A DNA stretch of 64,000 nt from contig OY829326.1 of assembly GCA_963691655.1 (NCBI GenBank), positions 54,429,776 through 54,493,775 of the forward strand, given 5' to 3'. Position numbers and translations under genes: made by a program. The notes beneath the pieces were generated by a model. It did not search any database, had not been told where the DNA came from, and saw nothing but the letters and a program-made list of their open reading frames with translations. Positions 13,723-25,582 of the stretch are shown here, piece after piece (the stretch's first letter is position 1; the number at the start of each line of letters is the position of its first letter). The DNA comes from Toxonevra muliebris. Lineage: Eukaryota; Arthropoda; Insecta; Diptera; Pallopteridae.

Positions 13723-15220
13723 TCCGATACATGCATACTTTACATCGTTTTCTTCAACGTATCCTCTGTTGTGCTGTGCCTATTGCTGCTGCTGTTGCTG
13801 ACATGCAAGCAAAAATTGTTAATGCGTTCATAACTGGTTAACAATAAATGAAGTAATTACAATGTTTTGCTTGTTGTGTGTGTTGGTTGTTACTATTGAT
13901 TGTGCTGTTGTTGTTGTTGTGGTTGTTATTGCTTTATGTATTTTAAACGAGTATTTCGTTTCATTATTATTACTACATATGAATACATACTTACATAAAT
14001 ACATATATAAAAACATATACGCTGCTTAAAAGAAATTGTAAACTTTTTTGTAGAAATTCTGAAAAAGTTTTCTAACTATTTACAAAAATTTTCACAAAAT
14101 TTCACTTAAAATTTTATTAATAATATTTTCTAGCTCTAATAACCATTAGCTAGTTGCTTTGTTGTTGTGTTTGTTAACTTGAAGCCCCAGCATGTAAGCA
14201 AACATTTACTCAACTCATGTCTCTAAAGCTTTTTTACTTACTGATATTTTCTTCTTCTAGCAGTTACTTCTTCAGCCTCGCATAATCTTTAACACTTGTT
14301 TGTATGCAGTTAGCTGTTGTTGTTACTGCTGCTGTTGCTGTAATTAATTTACTTTATGCCAACGTCATCTCAAAGGAGGTGGTTACCTCAAAAAAAAAAA
14401 AAACGAAATCCACAAAAAAAAGTAAAATAAAAGTATACAAAATAATAATAATAAAGTTGAAGCAACAAGAAGTAAAACAAAAATTGCATTTCATACTTTT
14501 TTTATTTTAACGAAAAAATCCATTACGCAAATGTTTATGACCAAAATAGGCTAGGTGGTAGCAATAGACACAGCGTCCAGCGGCAACAACTGCAGCAGCA
14601 ACTCCAACATGAAATGCAAATAGAAATTACGCTGGCTGTGGTCAGCAGCAGTTGCAGTTGTTAGTTGCAATGCGGCAACGGTAAGTCAAGTGTCGTTTGA
14701 GTTTTGCAACGCATGAGCTAGAGAGCAAAGTAAGTTTGCATGTGCCATATAAATATATTTGTAAGCATATACGGTATGTTTCTATGCGATTGTTTGCGTG
14801 TGTATGCGTGCGCTTTTTATGTCCATGTGGTTTGTGAAAAAAAAAACGAACAAAACGTTTTAAATCGTTTTTGTCTTTTTTTGGTAATGCTCTTCCACCT
14901 GAACCACTAGCAGTCACTTTGATGCTGTGGCAAGGAAATTATTTTTAAATGCAATTTGGACAAAATCACTTAAATGAATTAATCTTACGGTTAGAGTTTT
15001 GTTTTGTGTGTTTGGGTACTTTTGCGTGCGTGTGTGTGTTAATGAGAAAATAAACCATTACATCAAAAATTTTACAAAAAAAATTGTCTTTTTTTTTTGT
15101 ATATCAATCACTAAACTTAGCAAAGTTAATTCATTGGAAGCAATACCATTATTTTAGTTCAGTTAATGTTTAATTTTGAAATTATTTACAGATTAAGTAG
15201 GAGTCAAATTTGAATTTTCG
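13723..15220. other. No gene seen; CTG/TTG-rich and AT-rich DNA
   Basis: Short CTG/TTG runs occur at 13782-13800, 13905-13930 and 14315-14340. The minus frame at 14642-14917 has no recognisable domain. No transposon termini were seen. Confidence 0.5.
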
Positions 15221-15289
15221 CAGGGTTCTACAGTGGATATTGTAGGGACAGCAAATGCTTCTTGACTTAAGGTATAGTACGGAACGATA

Positions 15290-15345
15290 TATGTCCTATA
15301 TGTATGCAGCAGAGCATATCCTATGCCACTGTGAATCTTAAATGG
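15290..15345 (+). pseudogene. Possible LINE C-terminal remnant
   Basis: The plus strand at about 15307-15339 reads AAEHILCHCES before a stop. This resembles the Cys/His-rich tail found at the C-terminus of many fly non-LTR retrotransposon polyproteins (pattern AEHxLCxCxxL). Only about a dozen residues match, flanking frames are broken, and no RT domain is adjacent. This is a weak fragment call. Confidence 0.3.
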
Positions 15346-15479
15346 GCACCCAATTTGTTACACAGAAAATTATCTCCTGTAGCAGCAAGAAATAGCGGAT
15401 AGTTCCTCTAAAGAGATAATTCGCAATAAAACTTCTCCTCGAAGATATCACTATGGCTTGTAGTAGACTGCAGTGATCT

Positions 15480-15785
15480 GCAAATATTTTTCTCCCCACT
15501 TTTTTCTCTCGAATCTAATCTAGTTTAAGGTATAAACCTGTTGGAAAAAGGCTAAAAAGTATAACTCGAATCAAGATGATCCCAAAAATTAATTAAAAAT
15601 CCAAAATTCGGATGCAGGGAAAAAATTGCATAAATTGAAGAAAGCAAGGGCTTATAATTATTTTTTTTTTCACTTTTTATTAACGAATATGAAAAAAAAG
15701 GTTTCCGTTCATAGATATATATTTTAACTTCACTGATTTGGATTAATTTTTTTGTTTGAAAGCTAAACTTGAATAAATTTAGAAA
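15480..15785. repeat. Left copy of a segment flanking satellite array 2
   Basis: Landmarks AACTCGAATCAAGATG, AAAAATTAATTAAAAATCCA, AAATTCGG, AAATTGAAGAAA, ACGAATATGAAAAAAA and TTGAATAAATTTAG recur in the same order at 16790-16985, on the other side of the 12-bp array. The two are diverged direct repeats about 1.2 kb apart, so array and flank were probably duplicated together. Confidence 0.55.
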
Positions 15786-16602
15786 TTACTGAAGTTGAAA
15801 AACTCAGACAAAAAGTCACCAAAATTTAGTCCAAATTTTGATAAAAATCGAATCAAAATCAAGACCCAATGCAGACCAAAACTTTGACCTACCCTCAGTC
15901 CAAACTTCAGAGTAAATTTCAGACCAACATTTAAACCAAAACACAGACTGAAACGTAAACTAAAAGTCAACAAAATTTAAACCAAATTCAGATAAGAATC
16001 GGATCAAAATTTCGATTTAATTGAGAGCTAGGCTCAGACCGAAATTCTGGCTAAAATTCAAACCAAATCTCAAGTAAAAATTTAGATTGAAATTCAATCC
16101 AAAACTCAAATCAACAGGTAAAGAAATTTTCCCCACATTCAGTTCGAAAACCGGATCAAAACCGGATCAAACCCGGATCAAAACCTAATTAAAACCGGAT
16201 CAAAACCTAATTAAAACCGGATCAAAAAAGAATCAAAACAAGATTAGATCAAGTTAAGACTAAATTTTAGACCAAAATTCAGATTTAAATTCAAAGAAAA
16301 CTTCAGACTAAAACTCAAACTAAAAATTAAATCCAATTGCAGACCAAAATTCAAACCAAAACTAAACATAAAATGCACCAAAATTTTGCCTTAATTCAGA
16401 TCAAAATTCAGCCTTATATTCAAAGCATAGTCAGATTAAAACTTAAGTAAAAAATCAGACCAAAATTCAATCCGAAATTCAGTAAAAACTGAAACCGAAA
16501 GAAGAATAAATGAAGACCAAAAACTGAACCAAAATTTAAACCAAAAGTCAAATAAAAAAATCAGTCAAATAAAAAAAAATTTCAGATTTAATGTAATCCA
16601 AG
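15786..16602. repeat. 12-bp satellite array, array 2
   Basis: The array has the same AAATTCAGACCA-type 12-bp monomers as array 1 and the same landmark unit (AAAGTCAACAAAATTTAAACC near 15963, related blocks near 15809 and 16106), so the two arrays are one family. An internal expansion of ACCGGATCAAA and its variant ACCTAATTAAA occupies 16148-16235. In reverse complement the period of 12 gives a four-residue pattern (FGLN/FGLR), which explains the minus open frame at 15779-15973. Confidence 0.82.
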
Positions 16603-16720
16603 CTCTAGTGGATCCAGAGATTGCTTATAAAATTTTTTTTTGACCAATAATCAAAATGTATGAGGATTCATTAAGAGGAAGGTGGAGAGTCCAAAGTAGA
16701 TTATTGCAAACTGCGAAATA
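16603..16720 (+). mobile_element. Fragment of G-rich-tailed MITE (CACTAGCGGATYCA family)
   Basis: CTCTAGTGGATCCAGAGATT starts the segment, followed by CCAATAATCAAAATGTATGA and a purine-rich block. The same order (terminus, ATCAAAATGTATGA-like block, G-rich block) is seen at 61189-61364 and, in part, at 44590-44723. The right end is not evident. It abuts the end of satellite array 2. Confidence 0.45.
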
Positions 16721-16789
16721 TGTACTTCGAAGCTTCTGAGCAACTCTCTCTGTTATTTAATGGCTTTCGGAAACCTGTACAAAAAACGT

Positions 16790-16985
16790 TAAAAAGCACT
16801 ACTCGAATAAAAAATTAATTAAGGGGAGCCGAAATTCGGTGGCTAGAAAAAATTCTGAAAATTGAAGAAAATAGTAGTTTAAAGTTATTTACTTTTTTAA
16901 TTTTTTTTTTTACGAATATGAAAAAAATCTAAACTAAATTTGAATAAATTTTAGTTATAACTGAGATAAATTTTCATTGTAACAA
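16790..16985. repeat. Right copy of the segment flanking satellite array 2
   Basis: This is the diverged direct repeat of 15480-15785, with the same ordered landmarks (ACTCGAATAAAAAATTAATT, GAAATTCGG, AAATTGAAGAAAAT, ACGAATATGAAAAAAA, TTTGAATAAATTTTAG). Confidence 0.55.
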
Positions 16986-18660
16986 CCAAAGATGATGATG
17001 CAATCCCAATTACAGTGACAAAAAATCAAAATATAATGATCCGAAAGGATCGGAAAATTTTATTAAGAGTAGAACTTTTTCCGTTTAGAGATAGAAAAAA
17101 TATCGCAAAGGTGCCATAATCAAAAAAAAAAAAGGCTCAACTACTCCTATTCTATTGCATTACTTACATTCTATACCGACTACAAATTGCCACTTTGACT
17201 TTCGGAACATAAAAATTAATGTTTATATTTTCTAATTGGAATTATAATGATCCAAGATTTGAATACTGCTTAAACTCTCAAAATCTTTACTCCTACATGA
17301 ACTGGCAAGAGCATTTCATGTAATGAAGGAAGCATATATGGGAGCAGGAAATGTTTTTCAGACCAGAACTTAGCTATCTTTACAGAAAATTAAGCTAAAA
17401 TCAAGGCTTCAATATTAATATCTATCTCAAATGGGGAAAAAACAGAAATAATATGCTTTCTTAAATAAAATTAGATGATTTTTCATCAGATTACACTTAA
17501 GCCATAAAACAGACCGCTATGATACCAAGTGAGTGTTTAATCCACCCCTTTTGAAAAATAGAATTACTTAAACAATTTTGACTTTTTATGTATTTTAGCT
17601 GGTCGTCTATATCAACTAACGCCAAGTTGGACAAGACTTTGTAGAAAAATTGTCCTAATAAAAGCTTCACAGTAATAGAGATGAACTCCATATCGTCCTC
17701 TTAATTTTTGAAGCTTCTATGAAAATCAATTGAGAGCTGATTAGTTATTACTAACACAATTTCGCTTATTTGGCTTCTCACTAATGATAATATTTCTTCA
17801 AAGCGTTTGATTATTCTCTGACTTTACTTAGTCTCAATCATTACTCTTGTTTGGGTTTTGGGGAAAAAATATTGAGATGAATGAAAAAACATTCAAATTA
17901 TATAGATAAATATCAAATCCTAACTTTTTCCAGTTGCTATAAGCTTAAATTTCCTAGTGTTAGTTTGGAGATCAAATATCTCATTACATATGGAACAGAT
18001 TCTCCACTTAGATTAAAAAAATTTGATTAAGATTAAACCTTATTGCGACTAGATAGTTACTAGAATAAACTAGATAAGAAAATTTTATATTAAGAACAGT
18101 CTTCACGAAACATTGGCCTCAGGAAATATAAGTATAGCCACGCTGGATATGTATTTCCTGCAATACTCATTGCTTCACTTGGGTGAGAAAGAGACCCTAA
18201 TACATTTTCAGAGCAACTGCCCAGCTCTATAGTAAAAAAATGGTTTTGTTATTCCTACTTATCTTTTCTGAATGAATTTGATTAAATTTCAAAACAAACT
18301 GTTTTAAACTTTAAGTGGTAGATATATAAATGCTCACCACTGCAGCTGTAGAGACTCAGGCGAAAAAAAGTTCACTATTTTCTATATAACTGCCTAGCAT
18401 TATTTAAATCAAGACTTTATTTTTTACACTTATCTTTTCTGTAAATAGTTAACCAAACTTCAAGGATTGCGTTAGGGAGACTGCATGATACATTTATGCA
18501 TGAAAACCTAACGAGGTAGATATAGGGAAATGAGAACATGACATAAAAAAAATCTTAAAAATTCCTTGTGCTTTCATAGTGCCATTGAAAATTAGCTATA
18601 TCGCTAGTACCCCAATCAAATTCCATATTTTATTTCAAAATTCATTAAAATCAAAATCAA
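16986..18660. other. No gene seen; one doubtful LINE scrap
   Basis: Mostly AT-rich DNA with no domain-bearing frame. At about 18190-18232 the plus strand reads EKETLIHFQSNCPAL before a stop. That is similar to the Cys/His tail of LINE polyproteins (ExxxHFxxxCPAL) but far too short to assign. Confidence 0.4.
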
Positions 18661-18822
18661 GTTCGTGTCTTAAATCTTTTGATTACCTTCACGCAATTGG
18701 AAATTTTTTATTACCCAAAATTGTGTCTGCTAATAATAAAAATTTTTGTGCTCTCAAATGTTCTCTTCTAGTTAAAGCACATATAACAAAAGTCAAGTTC
18801 GTTTCTTAAGTCTTTTGATTTT
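18661..18822 (+). repeat. Two further copies of the ~26-bp dispersed motif
   Basis: GTTCGTGTCTTAAATCTTTT at 18661 and GTTCGTTTCTTAAGTCTTTT at 18797, both followed by GATT, form direct repeats 136 bp apart. The first 20 bases at 18797 are identical to the copy at 13201. Confidence 0.6.
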
Positions 18823-21239
18823 ATTCATACTTGTTACATAAAAATAAATTTCATTGCTTGAAAACATTGATTTTCTTCTATTGCAGAGTGGGGAATTTAG
18901 TTAGAAATAGTGCCCGACAGAACATTTGGGGTTCGACCTAGGTCCGATTCAGCTAAAAATCATGGTCTCAGGGTTCGGTTCGGAGTTTGGCCAAAAATGT
19001 CCAAATTTTGAACATACATTTGGCAGAACCATTTTAAAAAAAGTGAGTAAAAAATATCTTTTTGATCGCCGTCTAGTGCCGCAAGTGAGCAACTTTTTGT
19101 GGGGCAGGCCACTCATACCGGAACAGAAGGTGCAACCGAAAATTTCGATATGCTTTTATTTTTACATTATAATATATAATTTTGATTACTATTTTTTCTT
19201 CTATATTTTCTTTTCTGGAAATTTCACACCAAAATAATTCTTAGATACTTTATTTACCTATATAAATGAACTTAACAAAAAACAAATAGAAATTTAATAT
19301 GCCAAAGCAAGTGGCTTCTGTTCATAGTTACGTCATTTACCTTTACTAAAACTATAAAGCACAACTAGTTCAAAAGAAGTATAAAGATAAAAATGAGCAA
19401 ATTTCTAACAAGAATAATAACAATAAAAATAAGTATTAAAAATTCATCAAACTCATATTATATCATCATCCAATTTACACTCTATATAAAATTATGCAAA
19501 ATGCTAATTCTTTCTCTGATCTAATGCACTAATCAAGTAGCTAAGCTGCCTGCAACATTTATGTCAAAATCCCATTAAAAAAGTAACACAGCTTCTAAAT
19601 ATTTTTTAATACTACTACATATCCACTAATAAATACTATGATGACGACTGCCATGAGTATGATTACTACTACTTCTACTACTACTACTACTGGATTCAAC
19701 TTCCTCTATGTGCTTGCGATGAAATAAATATTTTATTATTGGCGTTTTTAAAATCATAACACACGCACATACACATACACACTTGCAGTCAACAAATTAA
19801 GCTAATATGCCGACGATCACACTACGTCCAACACTGACTACACTACAAAATCAGCTTAAACACATAAAATATACGATTTAAAGAAATTTATATTCAAATA
19901 TTGACATTTACTAGTGTCTTTTAGCAGTTTTGAATTCTTTTTCTATGCCGATATTTTTATTATTTTTTATTTGTTCATGTGTTGTATTTTGATGATTATT
20001 TTTGTTTAATTTCTATCAAACGCTTAATAATATTTTACTAATTGGTATGCATTAATTAAAATAAAAACAGGTGAAGTAATTTTTTCTACTATTTTTTTTT
20101 CTTTATTTGGAATATGGTGTATTTGTTTTTTCTAAGTAATGAGCTCGTTTAATGATATCAATAATTTTTAAAATAAAATAATAATGTAGAAGCAAAATTA
20201 TTAAAGTAAATAAATGTGTGTAGTGAAAAAAAATTCCCTTATCGAAATGACATCATATTTAGAATGTTTGTGCTTGCGAAGAACTAGTTTCAATAATCAA
20301 AATATTGAAAATAGAAGCATTTAAAAAAAAGTAGAAAAATTGATTTTTCTATAAGTTATTAAGTTTAATGTAGAAAGGAGAGTATTTAGCATTGGGGTAT
20401 TTTCGCCCCCTTGAGTGTTTTTGATTTTAAAAACGTTTTCTAATTGAAGCAATCGATAATTTATACTTTTATCAATCATTTCCGAAGTACATTTGACTTT
20501 CTAGTCTACGTGCTTCCGCTCTATGGAGGGCTCTAATTTTATACAGTACAATCGATCATTTCGTATACCTTAAACTTTGAACTCAGCGAGTGATCATGCG
20601 CTGTCGTGTGTTAGTATTTTTCTGATTGATATAAAAATATTTGAAAGCAATTAAAGCATAACATACTTTTTTGGAAAAAAAAACCTTTCATTGTTTGTTT
20701 TTGTAAATGTTCAAAAAACTTAAAACCATAATAGTTTTGTGAGAGTGGTTACAGCAAATTTTTTCCACAAAAAAAAAAAAAACAAGAAAATAATAAGTCG
20801 GATTATGTTAATACATGTTCTAACCTTCAGCGTGGTTTTGCATATATCATAGGATGAAAAATTGCCTTCAATAAATAGTGTCACTATAACTGCTTCATGG
20901 ATAAATATTAAAGCTGCTGGAATTAATTGGATTTAAGGCTGTTGTGAAAAGTAATAAAGCCTTAAGCTGAAGAAAACTTGAAAACTACAGTAATGAAATT
21001 TTTCGATCAAAAGTTGTACAAAAAAATTTTCGTTTATTCTTAACGATATTTATAATTTAGATGAAAATCACTGTGGTTGCTAGACTTAATCATACCAAGA
21101 ATTTTTATTCTTTTTTTTATTTTATTTATTTATTTATTGTCTATGGATAACATAAACTCTTACAAACTAGACAGAAATGAGGGTAATCGTTAATAAAATA
21201 CTTCCCAAAAATTTACTTTATATTTTAATTAGAGACTCC
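18823..21239. other. No gene seen; CTA-triplet microsatellite
   Basis: A (CTA)n run with interruptions lies at 19663-19692 and a CA-rich patch at 19760-19785. The frame at 18926-19237 has no recognisable domain. No transposon ends were identified. Confidence 0.5.
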
Positions 21240-21545
21240 TCGATTCAAAGCTCTTTTTTTGTAACGTAATGACAAGCTTATACAAGAGAATGCCCGTGGT
21301 CAAATTTATCGAAACGCCTTTGAGAAATCCGTATAAACAACATTTAGTTGAGCATGTTGATTAATTGCAAAAATTATATTATTGGAATAGAGCGACAAAT
21401 TAGTGACTGCAGATTTTCCTGGCAGAAAACCATATTGACAATCAGAAAGCACAGAATGAACACATAATTTCTTATTAATTACATTCTCCGAAAAAATTAA
21501 TTTTCTTTTCAAAATAACAGAAATCTGAAAGTGGAATTTCGGCAT
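21240..21545 (-). pseudogene. LINE reverse-transcriptase fragment (N-terminal RT motifs)
   Basis: The minus-strand frame encodes FSENVINKKL, then CQYGFLPGKSAVTNL, then NVVYTDFSKAF. These match the early RT motifs of jockey-type non-LTR retrotransposons (QYGFxxGRSTxxNL and DFSKAFDxVDH, the latter with the first catalytic aspartate of RT). A single-base shift just after KAF breaks the frame: the expected DKFDHG continuation is readable in the next frame at about 21260-21300. Both ends are missing, so it is a dead 5'- and 3'-truncated copy. Confidence 0.8.
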
Positions 21546-21601
21546 TTTTGAAGTTTACATCCAATTTTTATTTAACGCAGGTCAAAAGTATTGAGCTAAT
21601 G

Positions 21602-22346
21602 TAAGCTACTGATGGCAGTCAATCATGCTATCCTCCTCTATGGTTTCGATGTAAGGGCTGAGATACTAAGAGTAGAGTGTAGGGCGAACCAGCTGATGTC
21701 GGTGCAAAAAAACTGCAGCACAAAGAGTAGCCTCTGCATACCGAACGGTCTCGAGGGCTGTGGTCATGGTGATGACGGGAACAAACCCCATTGATCTCCT
21801 CGCTCACGAACGGAGGAAGCTATGGCTACCAAAAACGGCGAACGATATTACGACGGAAACTGCAGGCGAAACGAAACAACAGACAATCAGAATTTGGCAA
21901 GAGCGTTGAGACACCGAAACGCGTAGAAGGCGGGTGGCGAAATTACTACCGACATTCGAGATATGGAAAAACAGACAGTTTGGAGAAGTTAATTACTACA
22001 TAATGAAGCTATTATCCGGACATGGATACTTTCGGAAGTACTTACACATAGAAAAACCGAACCATCCAATTACCTATATGGTGATGAAGAAACCGACGAC
22101 GCCGATCATACGTTCATGATATGCGAACGTTGAGCAGAGAAGTTAGAGGAATGGGCAGAGAAGTGGTTCTCGAACTGTAGAAAATATCGTGACAATGTGC
22201 GTCTTGTATCGAAATACGCCGAAGACGTGCTTAAGCCTAAGAAAAAAGACCTGGGAGTCGAAGAGCTGAAGAGGGCAGCGGGACCGGGACGCAGGTATAA
22301 CGAGGAGAGTCCAGTAAGGACGAAACAAGACTCCACCGCGAAGTAA
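21602..22346 (+). pseudogene. R1-clade-like LINE ORF2 C-terminus, frameshifted
   Basis: Three frames in succession give one protein: KLLMAVNHAILLYGFDV near 21602; PIDLLAHERRKLWLPKTAND with IRIWQERW, then NYYIMKLLSGHGYFRKYLH to about 22050; and YGDEETDDADHTFMICER near 22078-22131. The HGYFRKYLH...YGDEETDDAEHTFxxCERW order is the C-terminal zinc-finger-like tail of R1-type non-LTR retrotransposons. Frameshifts and a TGA make it non-functional. It lies on the opposite strand to the RT fragment 57 bp to the left and belongs to a different clade. GC content is clearly higher than in its surroundings. Confidence 0.8.
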
Positions 22347-23074
22347 TGTGTAATAATGGTTCCAGAGGTGGAACCAAGTCTAATGAGAATGAGGAGTATG
22401 TTTTAGTGGGTGCAACCCCCCCCCCCCCCGCCCCCCATACCAAGCTGTGATGACAGTTTGAAGATGTGTGATACATTTTTATATTCTCAACAGCAAAATA
22501 AAATAAAAATATGAGTCGTTTTTGCCTTTTTATTGAGAAATAATATTTTTTACCCATTATGAGGGTCGATAAAGGGTTAATAAGATTTAGAAATAAGTTG
22601 ATCATAAAATTTTACTACAGGTTACTGAATAACAAAAATCTTTATTTTGGGTTTTGGTAAAAATAAATCCAAATTTTCAAAATTTTTAAAATTTCCATTT
22701 ACATAAAAGTTAGAGTTAATATATTCAAAAGCAATTTTTCTCATGCAACTTGACTTAAGATAACTAAACACTAGAAAACAATAAAATTAGTTTTAGAATA
22801 AATGGAAAAATCGATTTTAATCATTTTAGAAAACTTTTTTTTAATGAAATTTTTAGTTTTTTGCTATAGAGTTTTTATCTTTTTATCGCGATAACTCAGA
22901 ATTATCTCCAATTAATGACTAAAATAAGTCAGCTGTGATTGAATGAATGCTTTTCCCATTGTAAATTTCCAAATTATCGAAAAAGCAACGTTGAAATTGC
23001 AATTTATGTTGAATAAGCAAAAACTCCCATAAGCGAGAAGCTAAAGGGTTAATACATCATTGATGATGTAATTA
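22346..23074. other. No gene; poly(C) tract and TTAA-type repeat ends
   Basis: A C-run of about 14 plus a second C-run lies at 22419-22438. AAAGGGTTAA occurs at 22571 and again at 23043, each reading TTAACCCTTTA in reverse complement. These match the ends of the TTAA-associated repeats at 40564 and 41647. No coding exon was seen. Confidence 0.5.
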
Positions 23075-23485
23075 CAATTATAATACTTAATTAAAAATAT
23101 TACATTTTGGGCCTAAAAAATACTTTTAAAGACACATTGGTTCGCTGCGTATCAGACGTGGAAATTTGAAACATTTTTGAAATTTAGGTTTATTTTTACT
23201 AAAATCAAGTTTACAAATTTTTTTTTACTCAGTGACCTATAGTAAAATTTACTGAGGAACATATTTTTTGAGCTCATTAACCCTCTATCAACCCTAGTAA
23301 TGGGTTAAAAATATAATTTCTCCAGTAAAGGGCAAAAAATACCCATAAGGCAGGGCGCTAATAGGTTAATATCTTCAAGGAAAATGTTCTACGAAAAATT
23401 CTACTATAAAATATTGAATTCACAAATAGTTTCAGATGTAAAATTAATTAAGTTTTCTTATGGTTTATTATACGGAATTAAACAA
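23075..23485. repeat. TTAA-associated dispersed repeat, copy 1
   Basis: About 410 bp are colinear with 40785-41165. Shared blocks include ACTTTTAARGACACA, GGAAAYTTGAAACATTTTTG-like, CAGTGRCCTATAGTAAAATT, TTAACCCTCTATYAA, GGCAAAAAATACCCATAA and TCTACTATAAA. Divergence looks like roughly 20-25 percent by eye. No protein is encoded. Confidence 0.75.
23278..23366. mobile_element. Mini TTAA-bounded segment inside the repeat
   Basis: TTAACCCTCTATCAACC at the left and CGCTAATAGGTTAA at the right bound about 89 bp. In reverse complement the right end reads TTAACCTATTAGCGCCC. Both ends resemble the two ends of the MITE at 5525-5735 (CCCTCTAGTCACGCC and CCTATTAGTGAC). It may be a deleted MITE or the nested terminus of a larger one. 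Confidence 0.4.
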
Positions 23486-25079
23486 AATTTTTTTTTTTTT
23501 TTTTTTTGACAATTGCATCCCACCTTTTTTACGAATATAGCCCATAGATGAGAACAGTTTTGTCATTTTGGGTTACTTTAAAATTCTTCAAATAGAAAGC
23601 ATTAAGCCAAATCATTTCGAAAGCTTTATGGTATAAAAACTAATTTTTGAGAGAGCTCTTAACTCCGCAGTATCTACTAAGATTTCTTAATAAATCAGGT
23701 AGATTTAAAGAAAAGCAAAAAGGAACACAGGATATAGTACAATGGACCTAAAATTTGTCTGAGTGCTGTATTCTTGAATACTTCTTTAGCAGTTCCACCA
23801 AAAAAAAAAAATTAATAAATTTCAAACACCAAAGAAAAACAAAATTTTTTTTTTTTTTTTCAGAAAAGTTATTAGTTTATTTTGGACAACACTTTTTTCA
23901 AAAAGAAAATTGGCAAATGCTCCTCCTTCTTTCCTACATACTAAAAAATTGTAAAATTCTTTTTAATTACTGTTATTATTGCTTCTCCTTGTTGTTTATT
24001 TGCCGCTACTTCTTTGTCAATTTTTTTTTATCTGTCATGCACAATTTTTGATGCCTCTTTTGCTTCCCCTTGCACATTTTATTACCGATTTGAACATTTC
24101 ATCAGCAATAATATATTCTACTTTTATCTACCGCTTGTGACATGTGAGCAAATTCATGTCTCTAACTCTTTTGATATGAAGAAAAAGCTCATAAAATTTA
24201 TTACTTGTGCTATTTTAAATAAATAATACATTAGGGACACAAGAAAAAAATAAATAACAAGAAAAAGAAAATTTTTTGTTATTGGCTGTTGAGCATATCA
24301 AATTTTTGAAGATTTTCATATTTGTTTATGAATTTTGTTTGTATACATTTTTTTTTTTTTTTTAAATTTAGTTTTGCTTGACTCTTTTTTTTTTGTGGTA
24401 TTTAATATCTTTTTCTGTTTTTTTTTTGGTGTTTGTCATAAATTTTTGTATTTTTTTATTATTATTTGTGTTAACATTTTTGTTGTGGTTTTTTGATTTC
24501 ATTGGTCGTAAAAAGTTTTGTTTTTCTGTTTTTGTTTTGCATAATTTGATTTGGTTTTATTTTACTTTAGACCACCAACAAAATAAAGAAAAAAAAAAAA
24601 ACAAACAGCAGTGGCAGCGCGTTGGTGCTGCTAATGGTGGCGGCATGCAACACAAAAACTAATAAAAATATTTTCTAAATATTTTTATTTATATTTATTT
24701 ATTTTTTTTTCTTTTTTTTTTGTATTCATATGTGAATGTGCTAAATTATGCAGTTAGTTATTTTTTATGTTTTTCAATATGAGGCGCAATAATTTTGCCA
24801 AATATTTATGTATATGGATTTGTTGTGGATACCGACGGAATATTCAAAAAAAAAAAAAAAAAAACATATTTATTAACATAAATTTTCTCCATACGTAAAT
24901 TAATATTTTTTTATTAGTTTCGTTTTTTTTTTCTGCAAATATTTTAAGAAATTTAATTTTTCACATTAAAATTTACTATACAAAATTGTTTTTGTTCACT
25001 CAATTTACTACACTAAAATTCCAAGACAATAAACTTAAGTTAGTGAAAATGTTATGAACCTAGGAGAAGTGAAATGTTC
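23486..25079. other. No gene seen; poly(T)/poly(A)-rich DNA
   Basis: T-runs of 10-17 lie at 23490, 23846 and 24349, and an A-run of about 18 at 24847. Frames at 23755-24051 and 24378-24662 are low-complexity (F/L/V-rich). Nothing is recognisable. Confidence 0.5.
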
Positions 25080-25084
25080 ATCAC

Positions 25085-25420
25085 AATGACATCCGACTAA
25101 GTTCCGTACAAATTGTAAGTTTTCACTCTATTTTGTTGAGGGCAAATTGGAATAGAAATATACTTAAATATAAATCAGTAAATCGAACTTATAAATGTGA
25201 ATGGTTGACGTGATCTGTGTGACTTTTTGCGGAAAATCGAGTTATTGACACAATCTGTTCCATATAAAATTGCACTTTTCACCTATTTGGTGCAGAAAAA
25301 AATATGTTCAAAAATACTTAAATCAAAATCCATGAAAATGTTAAATGTATAAATAGCTTGAAGTAAAAGTGATCTATGTGACTTTTTTCGCAAAATCCAT
25401 TCCTGAATTTAGCTATGTCA
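25085..25420. repeat. Diverged tandem duplication, ~175-bp unit
   Basis: GTACAAATTGTAAGTTTTCACTCTATTTTG...GTGATCTGTGTGACTTTTTGCGGAAAATC is followed by CATATAAAATTGCACTTTTCACCTATTTGG...GTGATCTATGTGACTTTTTTCGCAAAATC. Order and spacing are preserved across the two units. Confidence 0.6.
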
Positions 25421-25582
25421 TAACAACAATTTTTTACAGAATATTTTCAAGCCCATCAGGTTAACTTTAATGTAAAAATAAATAGCATAGAACCAATTTT
25501 TATTCTGTGTATGTTACTAACACGCTGATTTGTTTCTTTTTTTTTTAGAACTTATAAATTATAAATAAGTAATTTATCTTTT

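Noticed and set aside
15779..15973. Regular FGLN-type minus frame
   Set aside because: Four-residue periodicity is the 12-bp satellite read in frame, not a structural repeat protein.
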